From Ooceraea biroi (Eukaryota; Arthropoda; Insecta; Hymenoptera; Formicidae), in assembly GCF_003672135.1 (NCBI RefSeq), contig NC_039510.1:11842001-11906000 (forward strand): a DNA stretch of 64,000 nt. The letters run 5' to 3'. This document shows, piece by piece, positions 46,931 to 61,355 of this stretch. The notes below the pieces were generated by a model that ran no database searches, had not been told where the DNA came from, and saw only the letters and a list, made by a program, of their open reading frames with translations. Every line of letters starts with the position of its first letter. The first letter of the stretch is position 1. The translations under genes were made by a program, and so were the position numbers.

Positions 46931-48540
46931 GCGTGTTCTCCATACGCAGACGCGAAATTAACGTAGTGCTTCGTCTCCCATGGGAGTAATGAGCAGGGGC
47001 ATGAATGAGCAGGAAGAACGGTACCAAGGCACACTGGAATACTGGAGAACGTTAATAGTGTTGCTCCATGTTGCTCGCTACACCGTTCCACCGCTTCGAT
47101 TAGCCCAACTCCGTACCTATACACAAGGTTGATATTCCCCGGCTGCACGACTATCATGCATGCCATCGAACAAGCGAATGGCTCGGCAAATGGGAAACTT
47201 TTGTATTCGCTGAATCAAGTTTCAGCATTCCTAATTTTGATACGCGCGAATGTTGAATGTTTAAACAGAAACGCACCTGCCAAACTCACATTTCTCATGT
47301 TTAATCCTCTTTCGTACTTAACACCTTGCGTCCTATAATTTTCTATAGTCATTCATGTGAAATTCATATGGAAAAACGATTATAACGTCGACAAACGAAA
47401 TATAATTTTAAATAAATATTCTTTTCAAGCTTGGAAAGTCATATTTTTAATACAATGAGGTAATAATACGTAAATAAAAAACGTGATTCTATTGCTCAGA
47501 TGCATAACGCTAGCAAATTACATTGTTGTTGTCTGTGATCGCTATGTGGCCGATACTGCCATAATAAAAGATTTGAACGAAATTGCAAATTTTACGAGTA
47601 CAAGAATCTTCGAGTAGACAATTGCCGAGTTAGCTAATCGTAGTAACATCATCTGATGTCGATTATTAATATGAATACGTTTTCCATAAATAGTTCAACG
47701 ATCATCAATGATCAGTGCCCATTTCTAGAGAACTTCCACCTGTGCTATTAATATGCAGGTAATACCTCATGTACTTGGCTACGTTTCGCTTCAGACGATG
47801 AAATGCTGCAAACTACGATGTCCGTTATGCGATGTATTCCACGCGGAATATACACCGATGTATGCGTGCAGCAAGATGCAGCAAGATGCCCGTACACGGC
47901 GCGACGCCGCGTCGCACCGCGTCGCGTGAGCGTATATTCCGCTCGGTCAAACGCATATATACGTACGTTACATGAGCGTGTAATTGCTCGATATGTTTAA
48001 CCTTTGGTTCGCCGAGTATACCGATTTGCTCGGTTTTCGTTTGCCTCGCGCCGGGTTACTTTCATCGCGGCTAATTACTCGCATGTAATTAATCGAAATA
48101 GAGGGGGGGGAATATAAATTATGTAGTAATTAAATCGGAACATTTTCAGAGCTGACGCAACGGTGAAACGTGTGCACTACGTTCTAAAAGCGTCATATTT
48201 TTACCGAGTTTATTTGCAAATCTCGTTACGCATGCTCTCTATGTGTCGTGTACATGTAATATAAAATATCCTGGGTCGAGCTTTCTGTGAAGAAAGAAAA
48301 ATTGTTCAATCTACCAGATCACGTCTACTATTCAAACATGATAGAAGTTTTATTTAACTTTCTGCCTTCAGAAAGGATTCACTACAATCACGATCAAAGA
48401 ATACGAACTATATTCAATTAAGTATGGAACGTTCAGCGCGTATGTATTCGTGGTTTTTAATTACACGCAGCGCGATTATCAGGAAAATTCATCAAAGAGT
48501 TGGTCGCTGGTCAGAGATCCGGAAATGCGGCGCGCGTAAT
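46931..48540. other. unique non-coding sequence with short repeats
   Basis: GCAGCAAGAT is repeated in tandem at 47868-47887. The 11-base words GCGGAATATAC (47843-47853) and GTATATTCCGC (47932-47942) form an inverted repeat around it. A run of eight G lies at 48103-48110. AT-rich at 47340-47500. Confidence 0.5.
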
Positions 48541-49281
48541 TTACGGCGCGCAAAGTTGCGAGCGTGCAAACACGCACGATGCGTTCGTTAACGCAAGTAC
48601 TCTCGCGAGTGCACGCGATCGGCTTTGCGCCGTGAGAAGGACGGAGAAACAAATGCGCGTAATCATCGCGAGGGACGAAGCCGAAAAACGTTTGCGCAAG
48701 GCAACGCAACGGGAACGCAATGTTTCCATTACGAACGCTCGGACGCGTCGGCGGAAATGCAAATGATTGCGATCGTACATGAGAATGCAAATACAAACGG
48801 ATGGCACTGACGAGGGAGGGAAGATCGAGGACGATCGCCGCCACCCCTGCGCGGCCGGGGCAACGCTCGCTGGTGGCCGGGATGGGTGGATTGTGACCCA
48901 GTGACCGCTGGTTGACGGGATACGGGAGAACGTGCGAAAAAGGCGATAACGACGTTTCTCCCTTTTCGGAGGGATGCGAGCGAATGTGCGCGACCCGTTT
49001 CGCTTGTGCGTTTTAATCCGTTTTACAGTTAAAAATTCCGGTTCCAAGTCGCGCTTCGAAGCTACCAGCGCGCTTCGCTGTTTGCCTCCAATTTTATTTC
49101 CAGAGAAAATATACAGTGTGCACTGTATTGGATTGTTACATCTACAAGTTAACACAGACGATCGAATAACATTCCGTAACGCTGTATTTGCTTTCGGTTG
49201 ATGAAGCCGAGAGAAATTTAGATAATTAGTCATAATAGTTAGATAATTAGACATAATAGATAATCGTGCACTAGGATGCAT
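48541..49281 (-). other. longest open frame in the window, unrecognised
   Basis: A 246-codon frame from an ATG at 49281 down to 48541. Its composition is heavy in Arg, Ser and Pro with scattered Cys, as expected when CpG-rich DNA is read in an arbitrary frame. There is no signal peptide, domain or repeat. A 121-codon minus frame (48479-48844) and an 88-codon plus frame (48500-48766) overlap its 3' half. I regard it as chance in a stop-poor CpG-rich patch. Confidence 0.1.
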
Positions 49282-51960
49282 TTCTTCCTATATTTAATTT
49301 TTCTGAAATGAAGCAGAGCAAATTAGAGCAAGTGAAATAAAGCGAGTAATATATATGTTAAATAAGTTCTCAAAAAGTTGCTTCATAAATTTACATTTAT
49401 CAATTCAAAAAGGTATTAATCACACTATGCATTTAATATAAATTATTACGTGATCCAAAAACGATTCATATGAAAATACAAAGAACTGGCAATAAAGCGA
49501 ATAATCGAAATAATTAACGCGGCAAATCTCATATCAGAAGCGATCGATGAAGCCTGAGAGGTATTCATCTCTGAATAACCAACTACAGATGCAGATACGT
49601 TCGTGCAATGCGCGGTCCATGCAAAAATTATTGCATTTCATTAATTTTATGGTAATTTATTCAAATGGATTGCATATACGTATTGATTGATAACATCGAG
49701 GTATTAATCAGTCGCAACGGGAACACGTTCATTTATCCGCACTTGTGAAATCGGACTTAATCTGTGTACAGCTAAGCAAATTTACAATAATGCAATGATG
49801 CAAAATGCCAATGATAAAACAATCAAAGTAACTAACTGATTCTTTACGACATTAAGTGTTATTATTATTATTTATTTATAAGTTGAAGATAATTTTGCAG
49901 TGCGGGAAATGTTTGGAGGAAAGATTTACCATTTTTAGCGCGTAATTGATTACTTCTAGTGAAAATAAGGCAACAGTGAATACCGCGAATTTACTTGCGG
50001 CTCCATCGGCCGTAAATAAACCAGGGGCGGTTTCGAGAATTTAATAACCGCCGCGGAAAGTCCCTTTCCTACCCTCTTCGCCAATTTCGAATGCAATATT
50101 AAACGTTCCCCGCAAGTCGCCTCGTAATTGTATACGTACGGGGCAGAGCCCATTATAAATATGTATCCGTGCGCGTGCAAGATTGATTCCGTTTTTTTGC
50201 AAATTTCACCTGACCGAACTCGCTGAAATTAAAGAGCGAAATATGACAATTCTCTACCGGAAATAATAATAATAAAATATAATAAGATTATATCCTCTGC
50301 AGAAAAGAAAAGAATTATTATTATTACTGATTTTATTTAATTGTAATTGTCTAATAGTTCTCATTGTAGCAATTTATAGGGGTTGATATATTTTCTTGGA
50401 AAAATTTCATTCTGAGAAACTTGATATTTTTTAAAGATGCAGTTGAGTTTATTTTGAGAAGTAAAATTCGCTCCTTGAATTACGCCCTGACAAGGGATGC
50501 TTGTTAGCATCATCAATTCATCAGAGTAATCCATCGTGATCGTATCTGATCAAACACGGGTGTACATTGTAAAGGTACAAAACGACTTGAGACGACTTTT
50601 CAGAAAAAGTTGGAGAACGAGTAGAAGTCAGAAAAAAGCCGATCTCGCCATCCACCATTTATTACGATTACCTGCTGTTATCGGCAGGATGAGCACTGAC
50701 ACTCCGTGTAACCATATCAACCGCACCCCAAACGTCATTTCAACGGAGAAAGGCAAGGGTAGATTTCATCTTATATCTTATGTTATATACGCGCGCGCCC
50801 AATACACGCGCACTACACTCTTATGTCAGATACATGTTTCATAGCGTGCTTCTCGCCTCCTCGGATAATAAAAGAAATGAGCAACCGGCGAGAAAGGAAA
50901 CGCCATAGCGAGAGAAGCAACGCGCCAAGTTGATGAGAAATTCGATAAGTTTACTCTACGGAAAACAAATATAAAACCACTTAACGTAAATTGTACAATT
51001 TTTTTTCAGCATTTAAACACATTTTAATCGATTAATTTACTTGTAATACTATCACTTTTCAAATACTTTCGTGTATGAAAATACAAAGGAAGAAGGAAAA
51101 TCAAATCATTAAATATCAATAATTGATTAATAAGTTTTGAAATGAAATCAATTTTTTTATATTATACATCTTGCGATCGGTGAGTGCTATTAGCTAGTTG
51201 TTTAATGTGCCAACATTATAAAACGTTATGTTAAACGTACTATTTGTGACAACCATAAAGAAACATCAACAATATCACTGTTGCATTAATATTAAACGTA
51301 ATTTTCAGCAAAGTTTGGCTGTCTGCGCTCTCGTAAAGAGCTAATTAGAAGCACTACATGCACACACAAATGCAAAAAAGTAGTCTGATAGAAATAAAAA
51401 TTTCTCTTTGATCCACGAGACCGACCTAACTCGATGATCCTTATTACATCAGCGGAACCGCTGCTCCAACCGCGCGCGAAGCCGGGCGCGGTTTGATAAT
51501 TCCGAGTTTCATCGTGCGCGCATACAAAAAGTCCGCCGATTGAACAAAGGGTTGAGGTCTTTTCTCATCAGCGAGTTCGTTGAACCGCACGAACCGTCGT
51601 CGCGTCGCGTCGTAGAATCGTCGGGCCGCATAAGGAAGCAAGGAGAGCGAATGGCCGAGAAAATTGAAAGTCTGCGGGGGATGAAGATATTCGGCGGACG
51701 AATCCGGAGATCGTCGTTATTAACGGACGCGAACGTTTCCAACAGCCGTTAGAATATCGAGGCTGTTTCATCACGAGATGAAGCGACCGACTATCGCTGG
51801 CTGATTGGTCCGCTCGGTGTAAAACAAGAAAAAGGAAAGGAAAATAGAAAAAAAGAAAATCCTCAACTAACCATCGAAGTCGTAAATTACCGCCGGCGAT
51901 TCCTTGATTCGATTGGGAACGTGGAATATCCCGGAGCCTTCCTTGAACGTGACCAGAGGA
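49282..51960. other. unique non-coding sequence
   Basis: AT-rich from 49280 to about 49960. Facing AAT (about 50264-50275) and ATT (about 50313-50325) runs could pair as a weak hairpin. CpG-rich at 51470-51780, and an A-rich purine stretch at about 51826-51860. No gene recognised. Confidence 0.55.
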
Positions 51961-51975
51961 CTGCTTCGAATGTTC

Positions 51976-52037
51976 AGCGAAAGAGAGTGAGAGAGATAGA
52001 ATGAGAAATCGAAATGGAGGAAGAGAGAGAGATAGAT
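51976..52037. repeat. GA-rich purine tract
   Basis: Imperfect GAGA/GATA/GAAA sequence, with the purest part GAAGAGAGAGAGATAGAT near its 3' end. Confidence 0.65.
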
Positions 52038-54127
52038 CTGCGCTCTCGCGATCGTAGAAAGTAATGATCGCAGCTTGGCCGTTTATCGAATTAGTCGCAA
52101 AGAGCTGGAAAGTGCTGTCGGTCTTTTCGCTTTCTTGAAAAAATAAATTCTCGTTAGCTCATTTAGTGGCTTTTACGGTATCTTACGTATACACGCGCCG
52201 AAATGGTTAATTAGTGGGTAATTTATAATTTCGGGAGTCTTCGTGAATTATAAAGGGCATTAATATGTTAAGATGTTGCTTTGCGGAACGGTTGTATGCA
52301 AATAGAATGTTGCATGTTGCATTTACATATATTAGCGTTGCACACTTGTAAACTTCAGTCTCAACGTACTTCATAAATCTTAAAACAATTTGGATATAAT
52401 CAAAAGAAAAGACACGTCAAAAATCATGGACATAAATATAATTGTTCAAACTAAATTCTGATTCCAACAGACAAGCGTCATTAAACATTAGTAAGAAAAG
52501 TTAAGTGCGACTGCATCTTTTTGAAGAAACTCTTAGTAAGCCAATCTTTAAAAGAAGAAGCATCTTCTTTCTTCTCAGGCACTCAAAATTTCATGAGCGA
52601 AACGTAAAATAACGTAAAACGCTGACTGATTTAATAAAATACAGGGTTATCGATTATCCCTTCTGTTTTTGCCTACCAACGCAAACTTCCAGCATCGTAT
52701 TCAATCTAATGGTTTCATCTATAAAATACAGAAAGAGAAGTAGCTTTTCATCAAGCTTAATTCGTATATTGGCTTAATGCCAATTACGATATCAAAAACG
52801 ACAATTAATCACTTTATCAGCAGTTTATCAACAGATTTTATTTTTAAACTTTATTTTAAAATAAAAATTCGATAATTGATTTTGCAATAACTTATTTCAA
52901 GTGACAAGTAAAAGCAGATAAAATCAATTTCTATTTCTAATATTTTTTGTGATATCCGTTTTATATCCACAGAAGCTTTTAACAAAATTATAATCTCATT
53001 TAAATCATCATTACAGTATTCCTTGCGATCCAATTGTGACTTGTCCTATCATCGCAATTTAATAGCGATCGGAAACAAATTATTATCATGGAATTTTCTG
53101 AATGACATCACGCGATTAAATAATATCGTTGGCTGCGACACGAGGAACTTTTCTAGATCCAGTTTAGCACTTCGAAAATGATAGTCTTAAACAGATTCCC
53201 AATAGGAAATAAATTCTCCCGCAACTCTCGCGTTGGTCTCGTATCCCACAGAGTCTCGTAATTCCATATTCTGGACAGCACCAGCAATTCCGCTCGTAAC
53301 AATCCGCGCGTGCTATCGATTAGCTGACAAGGAAAATTTTGTCGTTGCGTGCAGATAACGAAAGACATGTCCAACTACTGTTTCATCAAGATGTGCGGTC
53401 ATGTCATTCTCTTTTCTCTTTCTTTTTATATCTCACGTTATGCAATTAAATACAAAAATTATAATTATAATTATAATATTAAGTTATTAATTATCACTTA
53501 AACCGCGCGTTTGGTGCGTAGTTGAATACATCAATTAAAATTAGACTGCGCGTGTGCATTTAATTATTGATCACGAACATGAGTATCGTACCGCCACGAA
53601 ATGTGATATAAATATGTAATCAGGTAAATGGATTTGCGCGATCGAACAGTGTGAGCAAATTTCATCATAATTTTTCCAGAGTTCCCGATTCGCGAGTCCC
53701 GCGTCCTGGAAACAGCGAGTAAAACAGCCCCTGCGCGTTTTGGGAGTACGCCAGCAGCTTCTTTCAGTTATCGAGGCTTTGTTCGTGCGCACGTACGCGG
53801 TGCAGATCTCGGGAGGGTTGACAAAATAAGATAAAAATCCCAGCGGGCCGAAATCCCCGGATCTTCCTCTTTTTTTGAAGCTATCTCTTCGCCGGCAGCG
53901 TTATGCAACGTCGGGCGCGGTGCATCATTTCCGCGCGGCGAAAACAGGTTAACGACTTCTAATAATCCGTAAACCATCCGCGGTTTCCGCCGCAGCCGAG
54001 TGTTCGCTCAAGGCTGTCATCGGAAAACGCTACTTCGCATGTAGCGATACCGTTTGAATATGTAACGCAAACGGAATAAATAAATATTTGCGAAAAAGTT
54101 TAAAGTGTATCGCGATGCAGGTGCAAT
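52038..54127. other. unique non-coding sequence
   Basis: AT-rich at about 52380-53060. A self-complementary ATTATA-type tract lies at 53457-53480. CpG-rich at 53690-54010. No gene recognised. Confidence 0.6.
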
Positions 54128-54175
54128 TAGCTTTCTCTCTTTCTCTCTCTCTTTCTTTCTATTTTACTCTCTCTT
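54128..54175. repeat. CT-rich microsatellite
   Basis: Interrupted (TTTCTC)/(CT) repeat. Confidence 0.75.
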
Positions 54176-56307
54176 ACTTTTTGTCGTTCTCCTTCAAAAT
54201 CGCAGACTTTGATTTGCATCCTGAAGACTTGCGCGAATCGTCGTTTATGCATTGTTACTTTTATGCTTAATTAATACGGGAGAGTTCTGACAGTACCGCG
54301 AAACGGAATAATTATCGCCGAGTTCGCTCCGGCACTCGCAAACTCGGCTCGGCACCTGTCATAGACAGTTTTGCAATTTACGCGATGTCATTATTGTGCA
54401 GTTTTAGTCGTGATATGCGATATTTTAACACGTTTCCGCGTGCATGGTATAACTTTTTATTAGATTTCATATTTCCTTTATACAAATATTTTCTTCTTGC
54501 TCCTGTGCGGACAGGCTAAAACGAAACCCCGTTTACCTGTATTGTATTACATTTACAAGATACATTTACTAGAAAGACTGGTGTTTCATTTTATTTTACT
54601 TTTATATGTCGTTAAACTGAAAATAAAAGCTCTTTTTATCCTCACGGTTGCAACAGTAAACCGAAATCTAGTTTTCTCCATGGGATTTTGAAAATCCAAC
54701 AACTTTTATATCTCGAATTGCAACTCGTTCGCACGTCGGTTTATATAGTAATTCCAAGTTTAATTACTTAGTTGCGCTTTTATTTTATTGCAAGTAGTGT
54801 CGAGAGATGAGGTCTAAATATTATAAATTTCTTTATATAAAGTTTGCGTATCGCGAACGTGTTAAGAAATCTGAACACTCGTTTCGAAGTCAATCGCAGG
54901 AATCTCGGTCACATTAATCGCTTGATTACATTTTATCGATTATGCTTACCCTTATTATCGGTCACAATAAAGTAAAACCGAAGGAAGCCTTGACCAACTT
55001 TTTATGTTATGATGGTGTAAAATATTATATCAATAATATCGAGATAATAATATCGAATTAAGTCATTATAAGACAAGTATTGTAACGTGAATATTAAAAT
55101 TAGCAGCAGCAGCAACAGAATTTTAATGAAAAATACAATTATTAATTTACACATTTGATATTCTCGAGTAAAATTTATAAGCAAAACTTGACTGCTTATG
55201 AAGTGTTAATCGCTTTTAATCTCGTAAATAATTAGATGCGATTTTGGAAGATCGCGTGTATGCGTTTTAGTGTAATTCCAATGACTTATTAATCAGATTA
55301 ATAGGCACTTTTATAGCGATCCATCACGATTAACGTTACGTTCGGCGAACGCGCGGGAATACCTTCGGTTAATCACCAATTTACGTCGTCATTAACGTTG
55401 AATGATGTCATGCCAGTAAAGCTATGTACAATGTAAGCCGAGTTCATATATACAATTAAAGCGCACCAACGCGTTTGCGCATTTTCAGTAAATTCGTGAC
55501 AACAAGGGACATGAAAAGCTGATGGGCGGAATAATCTAAAGGGTCATCACTTTAAATTGCGGGAGGAACCGACGAGGTTAGACGACGAGGGCAGGTATAA
55601 ACGAGAAGCTGTCTTGTAAACTAAACCGTCCCGGTGATGTTAGAACTCTCTTACGAGCCCGTTATTGCGTTTATATACTAGTAAGCGACGCCTGTAGATG
55701 CGCTCGCGTAAGATGGCTGCGTGAAAAATGAAGCCTTAATGGTTTCACCTCACGCGCAATTATGTCACCGTGTTACAGGAAAGAACGATTTATGCGTATG
55801 TGTGTCTAATTAAATAAACTGGACAAATGTTGGGCGACACGCGCTAATAAACGAGCATTAAAATATTTAATCAAACAGATGTAACGTGAGATGCAATTAA
55901 TTGCGACAATGTGATTAAACGGATATTTAACGGTGATTTAACAGAATCTCCTACTCTATGTTTGTATAGATTAAAAATATTACTTGTATTTGATGAAAAC
56001 CGATCACCAAAAATCGAAAGTTTTAAATTCTATATAACGATATTATATCATTTTTTAAAGCGTACGAAGGCGTTTCTCCTTACGTCGATAGCATAACTAT
56101 AACGTGGTATTAGATTCTTCACTCCATTACATCACCCGATACGTATCTCTAATCCTATGACTTTGATATCATCGGGAAATGCGAACTCTCATTCTGGCGC
56201 CTGCGTTTGACAAAGCACATGCCGACCAGCAGGCTAATAAAGTTTCCCCTAAATCACGTCCATTAACGGGCGAGATCAAAGCGCATCCAAGCGCATCGCT
56301 CGTGCAC
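54176..56307. other. unique non-coding sequence
   Basis: Mostly AT-rich (about 54400-55200), with a short GCA/CAG run at 55103-55114. Nothing else recognised. Confidence 0.6.
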
Positions 56308-56521
56308 ATTCCCCCTCCCTCTCTCTGTCTTTCTCTCCTCCTCTCATGAGAAATTCGCAAGTTGCAACGATAGCACAGTCGATCCGGTAAACGACTCGGC
56401 CGCGTCGTTGTCCAAACGATATCGTCGCGCAAAGAGGAGACCAGAACCACGGAAACTGGAAGGGCGAGACGCGGAGGGAGAGACGAGGAAGAGACAAAGG
56501 GAAAGAAAGAGGGGAATCTTG
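56308..56521. repeat. facing CT-rich and GA-rich tracts
   Basis: A pyrimidine tract at 56308-56345 and a purine tract at about 56460-56521 are roughly complementary (ATTCCCC near the start of one, GGGGAAT at the end of the other). They could be a diverged inverted repeat around a CpG-rich spacer of about 115 bases, or two independent microsatellites. Confidence 0.45.
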
Positions 56522-59109
56522 ATTCTGGGGCGTCACTATGGTGACTTCTAACACAAACGCCGCGACCAGCGTCTCGTGTCCCCTCACCCAGCCTCCGCGC
56601 GCGGGTCGGTCCATCCACCCTTCGAAGTTACATAGTACATACCCAGCCAGCATCCCAATTCCGGGCGTTCTACAGCTCGGTGAGACTCACGGCGACGGCG
56701 TCGCTGTGCGACCGTCGCTGGTTTCGGCCATGACTGGTGTAACAACGTTGCGCCCGGTCCCTGTTGTCTTAATCTCTCGGGCTCTCAATAGAACGTGTTC
56801 TATTTTTACCCGTGCTCGTTACGTCCTCTTCTCCTTTCCCTCCTTTTCACTTTTTTCCTTCGCGAGTCGTTCATCGTGCTTTGCGCAATCGCCTTTATCG
56901 CGGCCAATATCGAATTTCCTCGAGACTTTTCAGCGGGACAACTTAATTTTTTCCCCGCTTCCATCGAGTCTTCCATATTTTTTCGTATATATGTGCCTCC
57001 CTGTGTTCTTCCCTCTTTCGAGAGAACTCCCAGTGGCCGGTTCTCCCGGTCCTTTTGTCGGGACTTAGCACGAGTATCTTCGTTTACATGACAAGGGCGA
57101 GGATTCTATCTAAATAAATGATTTCCAAGGAAATAACGGTACGTTCAATTCACAGGATCCGAACGATCCTGTCGTGACGAAGGTTTACGATGTTGCAGAC
57201 ACAAGAGTTACAGTGCCATGTCGTTGTTCTTGTGAAAGGAGCATCGCTACTAGGCGCACCGTTTTCATATGCGTATCGCGGAACAATCTAGCCGCTCTTT
57301 GCTACTCGCTCTCCGGAACAGCACATTACGTCGCCCATGACCGACTCCGGGACAGAGAGCACACCGAGCGCCGATCCGCCTTGTCACCCAATTTAATCTC
57401 CATCCACTCCTAGAGCTCGGTCACGCTTTTGTTCGCTGTGCTCTCGATATGGTCTCTATTCCATCGTGCGCCTTGCCCTTTGTTCCAGTCGCCCCGCTAA
57501 TAAAAGAGGTGCTCTCTCAGTCAGCCGCGCGTTGCACATATCTCCGTTGACAAATATTCTCACTCGGCAGCAGCTATCGATGTCAAGTCGCCAGCGTGAG
57601 ACTTTGGCGACTTTGTGCTCGACGCTAACACTCATCGACGATCGCTTGCGCGCGATCTCCCGCACAAAAGAGCGTACGAGAAGAAAGAAGTCGGCGCGTT
57701 TGGAGTCCTCTGTTGCAACGACAGAACGGCTCGGAATGCGGATTGTCGAGAGCATGCTCGAAAGAGCACAATTAGCGATCGGTGTTTGATTCTCGCCTCT
57801 CTTTTCCTGACTTCTGTTGTTGAAAGGAGAAAAGAGTCGCGCTGTATTTAACTGAGACGGCGATGCGGGTGCGACCGGAAATGAATCAAGCAAAACGGAT
57901 TTAACGCGGATTTAAGATTTGATTTCACGTGAATCCTCGCGAATCGCGTAAACTTTCGCGATCACAGTGAAGCTACTATGTGCCAAGTTTATGCAAGTGC
58001 TCGGATCGGATCAGCCTGTCCCACAATTCAACGGTGAGATGATCCAACGTTGTTGCACCCGGATGTGGAGGGGTAGTTTGCTACATTGTAGATCGGATTC
58101 TAAGAAGCGGCAAGTAGTCTTCAAAGGCGCATCCGTGCCGAAGTGGTCCTCATCATGATCGACAGTGCAATCCGTCATTGCTGGTTGATGATGATGTATC
58201 GAGAGAGGAGCTATTCGCGCTCGCGTGCGTAGAAAGTTCGTTAAAACACATTCGCGTGGAAAGGGCGCGATTATATGGTTGCCCGAACTCCTGATCTGGG
58301 TGGATGGTTACGAGCGAGGGACGACAACATATCTCGGCGACCCTTCCGGACCGATTCGGCTCTTATCGTTACCTTACCAGTATGGTTTAATCTACGACCG
58401 TCCTTCCTGATCCCGGTCGTTCTGTGTTTCTGCTTTTCGTTACGAATCCGCGCTATAGCACCCCATTCTTTATCCTTACTTGCCGAAACGGCTGAAAGGA
58501 ACATTTCCGGATACTACCCTCCGTTTCGGGCAGGAACATAACTGTTGATCTGTAAGTCGGTTACCAACTCGACCGTGACCACGATTAGGATCGTAACGCC
58601 CCCCGATCTGATGGATTCACGGTCAGCAGATGACGAGGGAAAAATAAGCAACCCAGGAGTAATGAAATTAATTATATTACCTGCATGGCATGGCATGCAG
58701 AATATCGCTATATCTTAAATTTCGCCAAGTCGTTTTTAACGAACAATATTTATCTTCCATTAATCTCTTAAATGTCGTCGAGAGAAGAATAAATACAACA
58801 AGCTTCGTTGATTTTTCTTTTTGTGCATACAGAAACAGGTGCACAAGTAACATGCCACGCAAAGATTACATGGTTCTTTTAGATATGTACACATTGCGAT
58901 TATTTTCATTTAACTCTACGTCAAAGCGATAATATAATACTCTGTAATCCATCTCTGTTCCGCTGAGGTTTCTTGAAAAGGCTGCAAACAGTACAAGCAG
59001 GCTGCATTGTGTAACGGGAATAAGAGCTCCTGTTACGCGCGAGCATCCTTCGCAAGGCGAGCCAGCGTCGCCGATAATTCTGATTAATGTATCTCGAGCG
59101 CGTTATTAT
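56522..59109. other. CpG-rich non-coding sequence
   Basis: Pyrimidine-rich at 56820-56870. Several overlapping frames on both strands, the longest 176 codons (56538-57068, Ser/Pro/Phe-rich) and 145 codons (57456-57893, minus), none recognisable. A small GGATC hairpin lies near 57155. Nothing supports a defined gene. Confidence 0.5.
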
Positions 59110-61318
59110 TTGAGTATCAAAGTCGCGGGAAAACGGCGAGTCGCACGCCTGACTCGCACGCTCTGCAACTACTACTCGCCGACATGCGAGGCGAATAAAC
59201 TATCTTCATCGTCGTCCTATATCTGCCAGCGATCCAGCCGGGTGCTCTGTCACGCGAAGCAGCGTTTCGCATGCAAAACCGGCGGACCGGATAACTACCG
59301 GAGCGAGAGAAAGAGAGAAAAGGGACTATGTTGCGAACTCTGACCTCTCTGTGGCGGTTCGGACTCGGTCGGTCGTTATACGTCGGCCGCACGAGGCCCC
59401 GTTTTCGCGAAAACGATTGAACAGTTTCGCGAGAGTGTGTACATACCGGCAATGTCCGTGTGTGCGTGTATATCGTCCCGAGAATTGGTTTTATCGATGC
59501 AGCGGGGAAGTGGAACGACACTTCCTAGTTCCAACTGACCGTGGGAGATAGGACTCGAGAGATACCGTTCGCGCAAGCCGATTGTGCAAATCTTCAGGAG
59601 AAACGAGCAGCGCGCGATCGAAAGGTGAACCACCGACCGGCGTCCGGATGATATTAGTGATAAAAGTTAAATTGCATCGGGTAAACAAGATGCGAACGAG
59701 CATGCCTCTGAGCATTTCTCTACTTCGCGTACGTCGAGAATAAACGAACAGGGGAGAGCACGCGGAGCTACGAGAGAAATTGGTGTACGATCGTTTTCGT
59801 TGTTGCGAGGAATGTATGTATGTTGTATAATGTATTGACGTAGTTAATAGCGTGATATGTGAATTGTGTGGTTGAAGGAATTTCCGGAAAATGCTTTCGG
59901 CAAGAATTGAACATTTATACAATGTGAGCGCTTTGCAAAGACTTTTATTCCTGATATGCAAAGTATATATGTAAATGCTATAAATTTTTAACACCATTTT
60001 TATATCGAAATGAAAAAAATTCGGTTATCTATTTATAATCAGTCTTAATTTATTTAATAAAATACAAAAATTAAACAAAAATTATTAAGTGAAAAAATTA
60101 ATTTATGCCTCTAATTGACTAAAAGATACTAAACTGTTTATAATAAATAATATTCTAAAGGTAAGAAAATAATTACTCCACAATGAGCTTGCCGTTCGTG
60201 AAAGAAAAGCGAGAGATCAGTTATTCGAGAAATAATATCTGTCGGTGGAAAAATCTCGAGTAAAGAAGATAGGAGATTATCGGTTTCTCTTGAGAAAAAA
60301 AGTCAAGTCTTAGTCGCGGTAGTGGTCTTTTTCTATTCCTCGCGATAGATCTCTGATAATTGACTTCCGTTTCTCGATTTTGAATACGTGACCCTTGATT
60401 TTAAGCATCCAGGCTTGACAAAAACGTGCTTGAATTTTTAATTGCAGCTCGTTTCGATGGTTTGATAAGACACGCAGGCGTACCAAAAGTTCTTACTCTC
60501 ATGATTATATTTTACGTTGATGCAAACTTTTCAAGAATAATTACATTAATCTACCTGAAAAAACTACCAAAAAGTATTTTAAATAAATACTGGCAGGCTT
60601 AATTATTCTTTAGGTATACAATGATGATATATACCTTTTTTCATTCCACAGTATCATTAATTTCTACGTTAATTAATCTATACGAACCATCCACATCGTA
60701 AACATTTAATAAAATTACGTGATATTAAAATTCTATTCAACCAAAATGTATTTAAAACAGAATTTACAATTTAAACTCGCTTGCAGTTCCGAATCTATCG
60801 TTATCTCGATACCTCTAATGAAAAAAAACCTGACTTTATAGTATTCAAAGTGCTATCCATAGGCAAAAGAAGAAAGCGTTTCCCGATGCTTGCGAGAGAT
60901 TCTACGTACAATTGCAGAACATCATGGAAATGTACAGTCACCTCTTCTCCCTCCTTCCTTTCGTGAGAAGGCAGACAGAGAGAAAAAGAGAGTAGCTCTT
61001 TTGTGCTCCTTGCCACTTCACCGGTTTTTATTCAGATATCGCGGAGGCATTTCCGCGACTCAATGAGCCGCGTGCAGACTGTCGACGTGTCGATCGTCAC
61101 AAATCTGCGAAGAAAAACGAAGGACGTAGGGACGAAAGAGCCATTCGGATTCTGCTACTAAAAATGTATCGGAGCTGGAATATCGCTTGGCGGGACCGAG
61201 TCGACCGGATATTTCGCCTCACCATGGAGATCAAACGTTCCCCGATGCGCTCGATGCATCTTGGGAACGACGTGTACGAATACCAGGCTGTGCTGCTTTA
61301 TTGTCGGACGGCGAGGTT
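59110..61318. other. unique non-coding sequence
   Basis: CpG-rich to about 59800, including the perfect 16-base palindrome CGTTTTCGCGAAAACG at 59400-59415. AT-rich at 59990-60180 and 60520-60780. Overlapping frames on both strands (59110-59997) are unrecognised. Confidence 0.55.
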
Positions 61319-61355
61319 GATATATACATATACATATATATACACACATATACAT
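61319..61355. repeat. TA/CA alternating microsatellite
   Basis: Interrupted TATACA units, including TATATACACACATATACA. A shorter related run, GTATACATATACATATAG, follows at about 61744-61761. Confidence 0.75.

Noticed and set aside
59400..59415. Perfect 16-base palindrome
   Set aside because: About one such palindrome is expected by chance in 64 kb, and nothing around it suggests a function.
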